A stretch of 59,747 nt of DNA from Paludibacter sp. UBA5753. GTDB taxonomy: Bacteria; Bacteroidota; Bacteroidia; Bacteroidales; Paludibacteraceae. A program made the position numbers and the translations under genes. Positions 51,659 through 59,747 of this stretch are shown piece by piece. Below the pieces are notes generated by a model that was not told the origin of the DNA, searched no databases, and saw only the letters and a list, made by a program, of their open reading frames with translations. Numbering within the stretch: the first letter of the stretch is position 1; the number at the start of each line of letters is the position of its first letter. The stretch covers positions 7,836-67,582 of the forward strand of contig DIFH01000149.1 of the NCBI GenBank assembly GCA_002427615.1, read 5' to 3'.

Positions 51659-52380
51659 TGTATTATCTTGTCCTGCCTTTCAGGCAGCGGTTGTTTCTTT
51701 TTGTTCTTACCCGCAAGTCGGTGACATTGCGGTTATGAATGTTTTGACTTTTCAAGTCAAGTTTTTAATATCAGCTTTCTGCGTTCTGAAATAATTTGTT
51801 TCAATAACCAATAATCTTTCGGTTAACAAAGTTATGTCTTCGCTGTTCAGTACTGAAAGGACTTATTTTCATAACCTAATGTGATATATAAGTCTGGTAT
51901 AGCTCATTGTATTATCTTGTCCTGCCTTTCAGGCAGCGGTTGTTTCTTTTTTGTTCTTACCCGCAAGTCGTTGACATTGCGGTTATGAATGTTTTGGCTT
52001 TTCAAGTCAAGTTTTTAATATCAGCTTTCTGTGTTCTGAAATAATTTGTTTCAATAACCAATAATCTTTCGGTTAACAAAGTTATGTCTTCGCTGTTCAG
52101 TTCTGCAAGGACTTATTTTCATAACCTAATGTGATATATAAGTCTGGTATAGCTCATTGTATTATCTTGTCCTGCCTTTCAGGCAGCGGTTGTTTCTTTT
52201 TCGTTCTTACCCGCAAGTCGTTGACATTGCGGTTATGAATGTTTTGACTTTTCAAGTCAAGTTGATCTGAGCATCTACTTAACTACAATAATTTTGTCCT
52301 GAAAGGACTTATTTTCATAACCTTAGGGCATTGACCTAAGGAGTTAGCCGCCAAAGTGAAAACTGCCTGAAAGGCAGAAT
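51659..52380. repeat. RAYT-associated repeat array, right part
   Basis: Units beginning at 51667 (A), 51916 (A) and 52166 (B), periods 249 and 250 bp. Each A unit repeats the transposase start codon and about ten codons (MSYTRLIYHI) and then jumps to the sequence found downstream of the transposase, as internal-deletion copies. The B unit ends with ACTGCCTGAAAGGCAG, the inverted counterpart of the opening hairpin, 3 bp before the phoH stop. Confidence 0.88.
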
Positions 52381-52381
52381 T

Positions 52382-53353
52382 TTATTTCTTTTCCTCTTTA
52401 GGGGTTAGGGGTTGTTTCTTCTCCCTCTTTTCATACGCCTCCACAATTCGTTGAACGAGTTTGTGGCGAACAATATCTTTTACATCGAATTCAACAAGCG
52501 CAATGCCTTTAATGTTTTTGAGAACTTCCAGTGCATCAATTAATCCTGATTTTTGTTGATAGGGCAAGTCAATTTGAGTTGTGTCGCCGGTTACAATCAT
52601 TTTGGCGTTCAGCCCCATACGCGTCAGGAACATTTTGATTTGCATGGTAGTCGAGTTCTGGGCTTCATCGAGAATAACCACAGCATCGTTTAAAGTCCGT
52701 CCACGCATAAAGGCTAATGGCGCAATTTGAATAGTGCCATTCTCAAGGTATTCTTTCAGTTTGAGCGGCGTAATCATATCCTGCAATGCATCATAAAGCG
52801 GTTGCAGGTACGGATCGATTTTTTCTTTCATATCGCCGGGAAGAAAACCGAGTTTTTCACCTGCTTCAACAGCCGGACGGCTGAGGATAATCTTTTTAAT
52901 TTCTTTATTTTTCAGTGAACGAACGGCCAACGCGATAGCCGTATAGGTTTTTCCCGAACCGGCCGGACCGATGGCAAAAAGCAAGTCGTTAGTTTCAAAA
53001 TCCTTTACCAACTTTTGCTGGTTGGCGGTGCGCGCCATAATGGATTTTCCATTTACACCGTGCAGAATCAGGTTTTCAAATTTTATCTCAACAGGTTCAT
53101 GACCTTTTATGATTTCAATAATATTTTCTTCGGTAAGTATATTATTATCAATGCAATATCGTTCTAACTTCTCAATGATAGAATAAAGGTTGTTAATGTC
53201 ACTTTCGTTTCCGGCTAACTTAATAATATTTCCTCTAGCGGAAAATCGTACATTGGGATTTAAGTTCTTTATTAAATGAACATTGTTATTGTTTATTCCA
53301 TAAAAAACAGTTGTGTCGGTAAGCTCAGAAAGTTCGAAGATTTTTTCAATCAT
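52382..53353 (-). CDS. PhoH-like P-loop ATPase
   Basis: 323 residues from MIEKIFELSELTDTT. KH-like N-terminal RNA-binding region (ARGNIIKLAGNESDINNLYSIIEKL), then Walker A FAIGPAGSGKTYTAI, Walker B VVILDEAQNST and MFLTRMGLNAKMIVTGDTTQIDLP, all of the PhoH group linked to RNA metabolism and phosphate starvation. A longer in-frame N-terminus (to 53401) is made from short repeats and is rejected. Confidence 0.9.
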   Translation of the reverse strand: MIEKIFELSELTDTTVFYGINNNNVHLIKNLNPNVRFSARGNIIKLAGNESDINNLYSIIEKLERYCIDNNILTEENIIEIIKGHEPVEIKFENLILHGVNGKSIMARTANQQKLVKDFETNDLLFAIGPAGSGKTYTAIALAVRSLKNKEIKKIILSRPAVEAGEKLGFLPGDMKEKIDPYLQPLYDALQDMITPLKLKEYLENGTIQIAPLAFMRGRTLNDAVVILDEAQNSTTMQIKMFLTRMGLNAKMIVTGDTTQIDLPYQQKSGLIDALEVLKNIKGIALVEFDVKDIVRHKLVQRIVEAYEKREKKQPLTPKEEKK

Positions 53354-53368
53354 ACATGTTTGTTTTAT

Positions 53369-53405
53369 AGTAAGCGGCAAGCAGTAAGCGGCAAGCGGCA
53401 AGCGG
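53369..53405. repeat. Short tandem repeat left of the four-helix-bundle gene
   Basis: GTAAGCGGCAAGCA and GTAAGCGGCAAGCGG type repeats, complement of those at 53805-53859. Confidence 0.85.
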
Positions 53406-53406
53406 T

Positions 53407-53772
53407 TTATGGTTTCATTTTAGCTTTTGTAGTAGTGAATATCCTTACTAATTCATTAATTTCGTTTGTAATCTGTGTTGTTGTATCCGATATTATTAAC
53501 CCTGATTCTATCATTAGTTCTAACCAGAATTGAGTTTCGTCAGCTTCCTCGACGACTATACATAATTTTGAGTATTTTTCTGCTTCAGACCGACCTCTGG
53601 TAAAAGCTCTGAAATTAGCTGCTACTGAAGTACCGGAACGAAGCATTTGCTTTCCTAAAATTCGTAATTCATCTCCGTTTTTGCAATATTTTGAATAGAA
53701 CTTAATAATTTCTACAGCAAATTTTTTAGTCCTTTCTCTGTATTTTATATTGAAATCAGATGGATTAGCCAT
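53407..53772 (-). CDS. Four-helix-bundle (23S rRNA intervening-sequence-type) protein
   Basis: 121 residues; KFAVEIIKFYSKYC and LGKQMLRSGTSVAANFRAFTRGRSEAEKYSKLCIVVEEADETQFWLELM are the family signature (IVP-like). Its members often sit inside rRNA insertions or between unrelated genes; cellular function is unknown. It is bracketed by inverted arrays of CCGCTTACTG-type repeats, indicating past movement as a cassette between phoH and glyA. Confidence 0.85.
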   Translation of the reverse strand: MANPSDFNIKYRERTKKFAVEIIKFYSKYCKNGDELRILGKQMLRSGTSVAANFRAFTRGRSEAEKYSKLCIVVEEADETQFWLELMIESGLIISDTTTQITNEINELVRIFTTTKAKMKP

Positions 53773-53804
53773 AAAATTCTGTTATAATGAGAATTAATAA
53801 TTCA

Positions 53805-53859
53805 ACCGCTTACTGCTTACCGCTTACTGCTTACTGCTTACCGCTTACCGCTTACCGCT
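53805..53859. repeat. Short tandem repeat right of the four-helix-bundle gene
   Basis: CCGCTTACTGCTTA units in tandem, complementary to 53369-53405, ending 2 bp before the glyA stop codon. Confidence 0.85.
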
Positions 53860-53861
53860 GA

Positions 53862-55142
53862 TCAATAGGCAAATAACGGATACTTCTCCATTGTTTTATT
53901 TACGCGCTCACGAACAGAAGCAATTACAGCTTCGTTTTCGACGTTTGAAAGTACTGTTTCAATCATTTCAGCAATTTCAGTCATTAAATCTTCTTTTGCT
54001 CCGCGGGTGGTGATGGCAGGTGTTCCCAAACGGATACCCGAAGTCTGGAAAGCAGAACGGCTATCGAAGGGAACCATGTTCTTGTTCACCGTAATATCGG
54101 CTTGTACCAATGCTTTTTCAGCCACCTTACCCGTTAGTTCCGGGAATTTAGAACGTAAATCCACCAGCATGGAATGATTGTCGGTTCCACCCGAAACAAT
54201 TGTAAATCCACGCGCAATCAATGCATTTGCCAGGGCAGCGGCATTTTTCTTCACCTGAGTCTGATAGACTTTGTATTCGGGTTGTAAGCATTCGCCAAAA
54301 GCAACTGCTTTAGCGGCAATCACGTGTTCCAGCGGACCGCCCTGAATGCCCGGGAATACGGCTGAATCAAGTAGGGTGGACATCATTTTTATTTCGCCTT
54401 TCGGAGTGGTTTTACCCCAGGGATTTGGAAAATCTTTTCCTAACAGGATAATACCACCACGAGGGCCACGAAGGGTTTTGTGAGTTGTGGAAGTTACAAT
54501 ATGCGCCCATTTTAAAGGGTTTTCCAATAAGCCGGCTGCAATCAAACCTGCAGGGTGAGCCATGTCGATCATTAATAATGCGCCTACTTTGTCGGCAATT
54601 TCACGCATGCGTTTGTAGTCCCATTCACGGGAATAAGCAGAGCCACCGCCGACAATCAGTTTGGGTTTTTCGCGCAGGGCAATTTCTTCCATCTGATCGT
54701 AATCAACGCGACCCGTATCTTCTTTTACATTATATTCACATGGTTTGTAAAGGATGCCCGAGCTGTTTACTAACGAACCGTGCGACAAGTGGCCTCCGTG
54801 AGCCAGGTTCAATCCGAGTAATTTATCGCCAGGATTTAAACAGGCTAAAAATACGGCTGCATTGGCTTGTGCGCCGGAGTGAGGTTGCACGTTGGCCCAT
54901 TCGGCTCCGAAAATCTCTTTCAACCGGTTGATGGCAATTTGTTCGCTTTCGTCCACCACTTCACATCCGCCGTAATAGCGTTTGCCAGGGTAACCTTCGG
55001 CATATTTGTTGGTTAACACCGAACCCATTGCTTCCATTACCTGGTCGCTTACAAAGTTTTCCGAAGCAATTAACTCAATACCTTTCATTTGCCGCTGTTT
55101 TTCGCGTGCAATAATGTCGAAAATAATTTGGTCTCTTTTCAT
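53862..55142 (-). CDS. glyA: Serine hydroxymethyltransferase
   Basis: 426 residues. Interconverts serine and glycine with tetrahydrofolate, PLP-dependent. Hallmarks: YAEGYPGKRYYGGCEVVDE, NVQPHSGAQANAAVF, MIDMAHPAGLIAAGL, and the PLP lysine in VTSTTHKTLRGPRGG. Full length, normal start MKRDQIIFDIIAREKQRQ. Confidence 0.97.
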   Translation of the reverse strand: MKRDQIIFDIIAREKQRQMKGIELIASENFVSDQVMEAMGSVLTNKYAEGYPGKRYYGGCEVVDESEQIAINRLKEIFGAEWANVQPHSGAQANAAVFLACLNPGDKLLGLNLAHGGHLSHGSLVNSSGILYKPCEYNVKEDTGRVDYDQMEEIALREKPKLIVGGGSAYSREWDYKRMREIADKVGALLMIDMAHPAGLIAAGLLENPLKWAHIVTSTTHKTLRGPRGGIILLGKDFPNPWGKTTPKGEIKMMSTLLDSAVFPGIQGGPLEHVIAAKAVAFGECLQPEYKVYQTQVKKNAAALANALIARGFTIVSGGTDNHSMLVDLRSKFPELTGKVAEKALVQADITVNKNMVPFDSRSAFQTSGIRLGTPAITTRGAKEDLMTEIAEMIETVLSNVENEAVIASVRERVNKTMEKYPLFAY

Positions 55143-55234
55143 TTTTAAAATTAGTCTCCCTAAATTCCTCCGAAGGAGTGACTTTTAGTTTATTTATATT
55201 ATTTAGTTTATTCTCGTTAGCTTGAAGCCTCCTC

Positions 55235-55870
55235 TCAGGGGAGGTTGGTGGGGCTTAGCAATTCCTGGAATCTCTCCACAAACTGTCCTACATGAAATCC
55301 GTCCATAAGTGCATGATTTGCATGAACATCCACCGGCAACCACATTTTATCCCCATCACGGGTCAGCTTTCCGAAGGTAATTTTAGGAATGCTTCGTCCG
55401 GCGCTTAAAATCCGTGCATGATTTACCGCCGTAAAATCCGCCCACGGAAGGGTTGAATAATGGATTAAATCTTCGCCTGCGTACGGGAATTTTAATCCGT
55501 GCTCGGCTTTTACCCGTTCCACTTCGGCAGTTGCTTGTTTCATAAATTCAGCCATATCTTCGTTGAACGCCATATAACCGCATCCGTAGGTTTCATCCTC
55601 GCGGAAAATGGTCGGGCCGGCTCCCACGCTGTCGTAACAAACTACTTTATCACCTTCGATGCGATACCGGAATTCTTCAATTTCGTTTGCGGCTTTGAGC
55701 GACAAATATAAGTAATAGTTTGAAAACGAATAGCCATATTCTTTCGCTTTTTTATATGCTGCCGAACATTCCACCCGAACCGTAATGCCAAACAAAGGTT
55801 CATCAAAGTTTTTAAAAACTTCGAAATGCTCGCGGCGTTTCCAGGTTGAAAGGTTTATTTTGTGTTTCAT
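55235..55870 (-). CDS. Chloramphenicol acetyltransferase-like acyltransferase
   Basis: 211 residues of the type-A CAT fold: WKRREHFEVFKNF at the start and HANHALMDGFHVGQFVERF near the end, with catalytic His of HxxxDG. Chromosomal members in Bacteroidetes often have unknown substrates, so drug resistance is not implied. Confidence 0.82.
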   Translation of the reverse strand: MKHKINLSTWKRREHFEVFKNFDEPLFGITVRVECSAAYKKAKEYGYSFSNYYLYLSLKAANEIEEFRYRIEGDKVVCYDSVGAGPTIFREDETYGCGYMAFNEDMAEFMKQATAEVERVKAEHGLKFPYAGEDLIHYSTLPWADFTAVNHARILSAGRSIPKITFGKLTRDGDKMWLPVDVHANHALMDGFHVGQFVERFQELLSPTNLP

Positions 55871-55944
55871 CAGCCCCTAAAATCTCCCAAAGGGAGACTA
55901 AAAGTTAGTTATGTAACTTAATTTTAATTTTGTTTTAGATATAA

Positions 55945-55985
55945 AAGCCTCTTAAAGCCCCTTTTGGGGGGATTTAGGGGGCTTT
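55945..55985. repeat. Dispersed palindromic repeat
   Basis: AGCCTCTTAAAGCCCC and GGGGGGATTTAGGGGGCT form an imperfect palindrome; related ones lie at 55152, 55222, 55870, 56562, 56740 and 57239. This copy supplies the last codons and stop of the flavin reductase gene. Confidence 0.75.
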
Positions 55986-56639
55986 CTTCTTCACCGTCCA
56001 CCCAAACTTGCCGATTTTCTCGCCTAACTTGTAATAGTGTCCGTGCGAATAAGCAATTAGTTTGGCTTTTGCCAGATCAAATGTGTCGGTTTTGGGATCA
56101 ATGTATCTTGTGTCGGCCTGCACATTAACAACATCGGAAATGAACATGTCGTGCGAACCGAGTTTTATGATTTCTTTTACCCTGCATTCAATACTCAAAG
56201 GCGCTTCCTTGATAACGGGCGCCGAAATGAATTTGGATTTTGCCGGCGTAAGCTTCATCTCCGCAAATTTATTAAAATCTTTTCCGCTTTTAACTCCACA
56301 CCAATCGGTGGCATAGGCCATTGCTTCATTCGTCAGGTTGATTGCAAACTCTCCGTTCCGTTTGATAATATCGTACGAATACCGTTCAGGGCGGACCGAA
56401 ATATAACATATAGGCGGATTGGTGCATATATTCCCTACCCAGCTGATTGTAAGCAGATTATATTCTTCCAGCGTACTTCCGCACGAAATCAATACGGCCG
56501 GCAGGGGATAGATCATAGTCCCCGGTTTCCATGAAACACGGGAAGTTCCGGCGACAACCTCCGGCTTCCTTAATCCCCTAAGGGAGGACTTTGAGTTAGC
56601 CTGTGTATTTTTACCGATGATATTCTTTTTGTTTTCCAT
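55974..56639 (-). CDS. Flavin reductase-like FMN-binding protein
   Basis: 221 residues from MENKKNIIGKN. SWKPGTMIYPLPAVLISCGST, YNLLTISWVGNICTNPPICYISVRPERYSYDIIKRNGEFAINLT and DWCGVKSGKDFNKF are the flavin reductase-like (split-barrel) signature. Residues about 11-27 (NSKSSLRGLRKPEVVAG) are coded by a dispersed repeat (56562-56598), so the N-terminus was extended by repeat insertion; the domain itself seems whole. Confidence 0.85.
   Translation of the reverse strand: MENKKNIIGKNTQANSKSSLRGLRKPEVVAGTSRVSWKPGTMIYPLPAVLISCGSTLEEYNLLTISWVGNICTNPPICYISVRPERYSYDIIKRNGEFAINLTNEAMAYATDWCGVKSGKDFNKFAEMKLTPAKSKFISAPVIKEAPLSIECRVKEIIKLGSHDMFISDVVNVQADTRYIDPKTDTFDLAKAKLIAYSHGHYYKLGEKIGKFGWTVKKKAP
56562..56598. 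repeat. Dispersed palindromic repeat inside the flavin reductase gene
   Basis: GGCTTCCTTAATCCCCTAAG then GGAGGACTTTGAG, same family as 55945-55985, here in frame within codons 11-24. Confidence 0.7.
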
Positions 56640-56780
56640 AATTTCAAAGGAACCAAACCATTCAAAAGTCCCCTTTTTGTTGTGTCTCAACTTTACTTAC
56701 CTGTCTCGACTTCACCGTGTCTCGACTTCAGGCGAGAGGCGAGAGGCGAGAGTGGGAGATTTAGGAGGCTTTTACTTTTT

Positions 56781-57233
56781 CTATTTTATCTTCACTTCTT
56801 CCAGTTTCACTTCCCGTTCGCAATAATGACATTTAAGTACTATTTCTCCATTATTATTCAATACTTGAAAGCTCGTTGAAACGGATTCATGATTGGTAAT
56901 ACAATTCGGATTGCTGCATTGTACAATTTCATGAATCTCTTCCGGCAGAACCAACGGACGCTTTTCCACCACCTGAAAATCCTGAATAATGTTGATTTTG
57001 GCATTTGGCGCAATCAACGCGATTTTGTTAGTTTCATCTTCGGCCAAAGCACGTTCCGAAATTTTTATAAGTCCTTTCGATCCGATCTTTGCGCTTTCGA
57101 GGTTGTTTGCCAGTGTGATCTGATTCAGGCAAGTATCCAAGTGCAGAATGGAAACCACTTTGAATAATTTATCCGACGGAATATGGTCGATGACTGTACC
57201 GTTGCGAAGCGCCGCTACTTTTAATTTTTTTTC
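56781..57233 (-). CDS. pyrI: Aspartate carbamoyltransferase regulatory subunit
   Basis: 150 residues from MEKKLKVAALRNGTVIDHIP. Nucleotide-binding effector domain (DKLFKVVSILHLD, KGLIKISERAL) followed by the zinc domain with CSNPNC...CHYC. Normally next to pyrB, the catalytic subunit; none follows upstream here (57258-57911 is non-coding or decayed), so pyrB must be elsewhere or outside the window. Confidence 0.92.
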   Translation of the reverse strand, partial: EKKLKVAALRNGTVIDHIPSDKLFKVVSILHLDTCLNQITLANNLESAKIGSKGLIKISERALAEDETNKIALIAPNAKINIIQDFQVVEKRPLVLPEEIHEIVQCSNPNCITNHESVSTSFQVLNNNGEIVLKCHYCEREVKLEEVKIK

Positions 57234-57257
57234 CATAAGCCCCCCTGAATTCCCCAA

Positions 57258-57911
57258 AGGGAAATAATACTGAAATTAATATTTTATTGTATTTTTATCT
57301 GATAATAAATGCCTTACATGATAAATGTGAGGTGTATTTATTTGCCTACATTACACAAACGTTACACAAAAGAAGGTATTTAGTTACAAACGGATACAAA
57401 GATATAACATTTGAGGGGAATATGTGATATGTATTTAGCTAAAAACAGGAAAACCATTTTCGCTCTCATTCCCTTGTCAATATTACAAAGATCTTTCTGA
57501 ATCTCAATAATTATTTTACAAACCCTAGTGATTTCATCGCCAGGGCTTGTCCTATAACTTCAAAAAAACATCGTTTAGCATTTTTTATGTATTTATAAAA
57601 CAGATGATTGACTTGTAATTTCATAAGAAAATCAACTACATGAACAAAGTATTATTTTAAACTGCCCGAATGGTGGAAAGATGAAACTCCTGTTTTAGTT
57701 CGTTTCTTCCAACTTATTTCCCGTGCCATTGCAGCAGTGCCCTTTTATATTATGCTGCGTTTCCTGAAGAGTTTAAATCAGAAATTCCGACCTCTTATTT
57801 CAAGCACTAATTAACATAATCTGACCGGAGAAAAAGCGTTCAGAAATTGATTTTTATGAACTTAATACAATCAATGGTTGTTTATATATAAAATATTAAA
57901 TTTATTACCAC
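57258..57911. other. 650-bp gap with a possible decayed gene
   Basis: Mostly AT-rich. A plus-strand frame 57644-57814 gives LPEWWKDETPVLVRFFQ...AVPFYIMLRFLKSLNQKFRP and a stop but no start codon, perhaps the end of a degraded membrane protein gene. No other candidate. Confidence 0.4.
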
Positions 57912-58121
57912 ATGAAAGCAAATATTGGTTCAACAGACAAATTAATTCGTCTTGGTTTAGCAATTGTTTTAATTGTTTTGTTTTATCTCGAAACCCTTAC
58001 CGGTATCCTTGGCATTATTGCTTTGGTTGTTGCTTTAATACTGACAATAACCAGCTTAATCAACTTCTGCCCTCTTTATTCGCTGTTTAAAATAAATACT
58101 GCAAAAAAGAAACAGAAATAA
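57912..58121 (+). CDS. DUF2892 membrane protein
   Basis: 69 residues; GSTDKLIRLGLAIVLIVLFYLETLTGILGIIALVVALILTITSLINFCPLYSLF is the DUF2892 pattern (two transmembrane helices, conserved NxCPLYxLF), sometimes fused to rhodanese domains. Alone here. Confidence 0.88.
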   Translation: MKANIGSTDKLIRLGLAIVLIVLFYLETLTGILGIIALVVALILTITSLINFCPLYSLFKINTAKKKQK

Positions 58122-58413
58122 AATTGCCTGCTTTCAGTAGCTGCCGCAAAAATATTTTTCGACTGATAGTTTTGTGTCATTTTAGTTTCTTTGAAATAAG
58201 GAGCTATATTTTTATTTTGCCTGATATGTAGATAAATAGGTGTGCTTTTCTTATATTTTTAGCTTTTTGAATTTATACTTTTTTTAAACGAAATAAGGCA
58301 TATTTCATCAATGGCTAATAAAATGATGTTTAGTCTCAAAAAAACAAAATACTTTCAATTTGCCATCTCTACATTGCAAACCACAAAAAAAGTGTAATTA
58401 TTTATAGGTGAAT

Positions 58414-58444
58414 TTTGTCAATCGGACGAAATTTTGTAATTTCG
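58414..58444 (+). promoter_or_regulatory. gapA promoter
   Basis: TTTG (58414-58417), 19 bp, TAATTTCG (58437-58444; one mismatch to TAnnTTTG), 40 bp before the start. Confidence 0.75.
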
Positions 58445-58484
58445 CGTCGATTTCAAGAAAACTCAATTTTAAACAATAAATAAA

Positions 58485-59486
58485 ATGATTAAAGTAGGTA
58501 TCAATGGTTTTGGCCGCATCGGACGTTTGGTTTTCCGCGCTGCCCAAGAAAGAAACGATATACAAATCGTTGCAGTAAATGACCCATTTATGGATATTGA
58601 TTACATGGTTTACATGTTGCAATACGACACAGTACACGGTCGATTTCAAGGAACTGCAGAACACAAAGATGGTAAATTAATTATCAACGGAAAAGAAATT
58701 CACTTTTTTGCTGAAAAAGATCCTGCCAATATTGGCTGGGGCGCTGTAGGCGCTGACTATGTTGTTGAATCAACAGGAGTTTTCACTACAATTGACAAAG
58801 CAAAAGCTCACATTGCTGGCGGCGCTAAAAAAGTAGTTATCTCTGCTCCATCAAACGATGCACCAATGTTTGTTTGTGGAGTAAATCTTGATTCATATTC
58901 AAAAGACATGGATATCGTTTCAAATGCTTCTTGTACAACAAATTGTTTAGCTCCAATTGCTAAAGTTATTAATGATAATTTCGGAATCGTTGAAGGTTTA
59001 ATGACTACTGTTCATGCTGCTACCAACACTCAAAAAACAGTTGATGCTCCATCTTCAAAAGACTGGCGCGGTGGTCGCTCAATTTTAGGAAACATTATCC
59101 CTTCTTCTACCGGAGCTGCTAAAGCCGTAGGTAAAGTAATTCCTACTTTGAACGGCAAATTGACTGGTATGGCTTTCCGTGTACCAACTGCCGACGTTTC
59201 AGTTGTTGACTTAACAGTACGTTTGGAAAAAGCTGCTTCTTACGACGAAATCAAAGCTGCTATGAAATTAGCATCTGAAACTACAATGAAAGGGGTTCTC
59301 GGATATACCGAAGACTCAGTGGTTTCTTCCGACTTTATCCACGAAACTCGCACTTCAGTTTTTGACGCAGGCGCTGGTATCGCGCTGAATGGCAACTTCG
59401 TAAAATTAGTTAGCTGGTACGACAATGAGTGGGGTTATTCAAACAAAGTGTTGGATTTGATCGCACACATGGATTCAGTAAAATAA
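58485..59486 (+). CDS. gapA: Glyceraldehyde-3-phosphate dehydrogenase
   Basis: 333 residues. NAD-binding GINGFGRIGRLVFRAA, catalytic Cys in SNASCTTNCLAP, TTVHAATNTQKTVD, and SWYDNEWGYSNKVLDL. Glycolytic enzyme of full length; strong codon bias suggests high expression. Terminator follows. Confidence 0.97.
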   Translation: MIKVGINGFGRIGRLVFRAAQERNDIQIVAVNDPFMDIDYMVYMLQYDTVHGRFQGTAEHKDGKLIINGKEIHFFAEKDPANIGWGAVGADYVVESTGVFTTIDKAKAHIAGGAKKVVISAPSNDAPMFVCGVNLDSYSKDMDIVSNASCTTNCLAPIAKVINDNFGIVEGLMTTVHAATNTQKTVDAPSSKDWRGGRSILGNIIPSSTGAAKAVGKVIPTLNGKLTGMAFRVPTADVSVVDLTVRLEKAASYDEIKAAMKLASETTMKGVLGYTEDSVVSSDFIHETRTSVFDAGAGIALNGNFVKLVSWYDNEWGYSNKVLDLIAHMDSVK

Positions 59487-59504
59487 ACCGATTCAAATAA
59501 ATAC

Positions 59505-59543
59505 AAAATCCCCTGTAACCGAATAGTTGCAGGGGATTTTTTT
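59505..59543 (+). terminator. gapA terminator
   Basis: AAAATCCCCTG pairs with CAGGGGATTTT, then T3 (T7 in total). Confidence 0.92.
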
Positions 59544-59545
59544 GT

Positions 59546-59690
59546 TTCCAAATAAAATACCATCAGGCGAAATATCAGGGTTACTGAAGTATTGATTCGG
59601 TTGGCTGATACTCGTATTCCGGAATGCATCAGCTATGGAGTCAACTGCTTTTTGCTGGTGGATAAGCCCTGTTTGTAAAATTAGTTCCAT
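59546..59690 (-). pseudogene. Fragment of a type III restriction/DEAD helicase-like gene
   Basis: MELILQTGLIHQQKAVDSIADAFRNTSISQPNQYFSNPDIS read leftward from 59690 resembles the beginning of type III restriction or related SF2 helicase subunits. After about 48 codons it runs into the gapA terminator and stops. N-terminal remnant only; assignment tentative. Confidence 0.5.
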
Positions 59691-59747
59691 TTATTTTTTT
59701 CTTCATACCTAACCTGTACAAGCCAGAACCAAAAAGGTAGAACGCAA

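Noticed and set aside
50738..52380. CRISPR-like array
   Set aside because: Units are about 250 bp, nearly identical throughout with no unique spacers, contain transposase start codons and have no cas genes.
55235..55870. Antibiotic resistance gene
   Set aside because: CAT-like fold but in a housekeeping context with no mobile element; substrate unknown.

Overview
The window is chromosomal DNA of a member of the Bacteroidota, most likely order Bacteroidales (inferred). The support is promoters of the TTTG-N19/20-TAnnTTTG type (clearest ahead of a tRNA-Ser gene and a phage cro-like gene), A-rich translation leaders without Shine-Dalgarno sequences, an OmpA protein with thrombospondin-3 calcium repeats, a GH105 pectin enzyme and typical Bacteroidetes family members. 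It consists of two pieces of ordinary chromosome (1-10368 and 49554-59747) around one complete-looking 39 kb prophage (10369-49553).

Left flank: a GH105 glycosidase, a hemolysin-like N-acyltransferase, YebC, an OmpA/TSP3 outer membrane protein with a 966-residue lipoprotein upstream of it, and a frameshifted, truncated tyrosine recombinase left by an older element. Right flank: the intact tRNA-Ser(UGA) used as attachment site, purC, an IS200/RAYT-type transposase inside a 1.6 kb array of its own deleted derivatives, phoH, a four-helix-bundle gene framed by short repeats, glyA, a CAT-like acetyltransferase, a flavin reductase, pyrI without pyrB beside it, a DUF2892 protein and gapA.

The prophage is bounded by an 18-bp repeat of the tRNA-Ser 3' end, with the integrase next to attR. 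From left to right it carries a CI-like repressor and divergent cro-like gene over an operator/promoter, a LuxR-HTH regulator with a cysteine cluster, about a dozen small early genes, a DnaC-like loader and a VapE/SF3-like helicase, a Tad2-like (DUF2829) anti-Thoeris protein, a ClpP-type protease fused to a scaffold-like region, the major capsid protein, a PLD-like protein, terminase genes, a 1.1 kb AT-rich non-coding region full of TTACTACC motifs, a cargo block (ArdC-like protein, DUF932/DUF3871-like protein, truncated KilA-N protein, membrane-anchored DEDDh exonuclease), then portal, connector and tail-completion genes, a tail fibre with a polysaccharide-deacetylase domain, a holin/DUF5675/putative u-spanin lysis set, a hicAB toxin-antitoxin pair, the tape measure protein and a large tail protein.

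The signals not explained by known families are mostly non-coding. Four late gene blocks are each preceded by the same element, GTCTTTTTT about 23 bp upstream of a T(T/A)NNTTTG box; in two of them the box lies inside a terminator-like hairpin whose T-run touches the start codon. A 230-bp leader at 30684-30911 has a promoter, two overlapping hairpins, an 18-codon ORF and a symmetric H-type pseudoknot (16 and 15 bp stems) ending at the next start codon. These and the RAYT array are the best candidates for undescribed biology. All function calls come from reading sequence and motifs; no database search was run.
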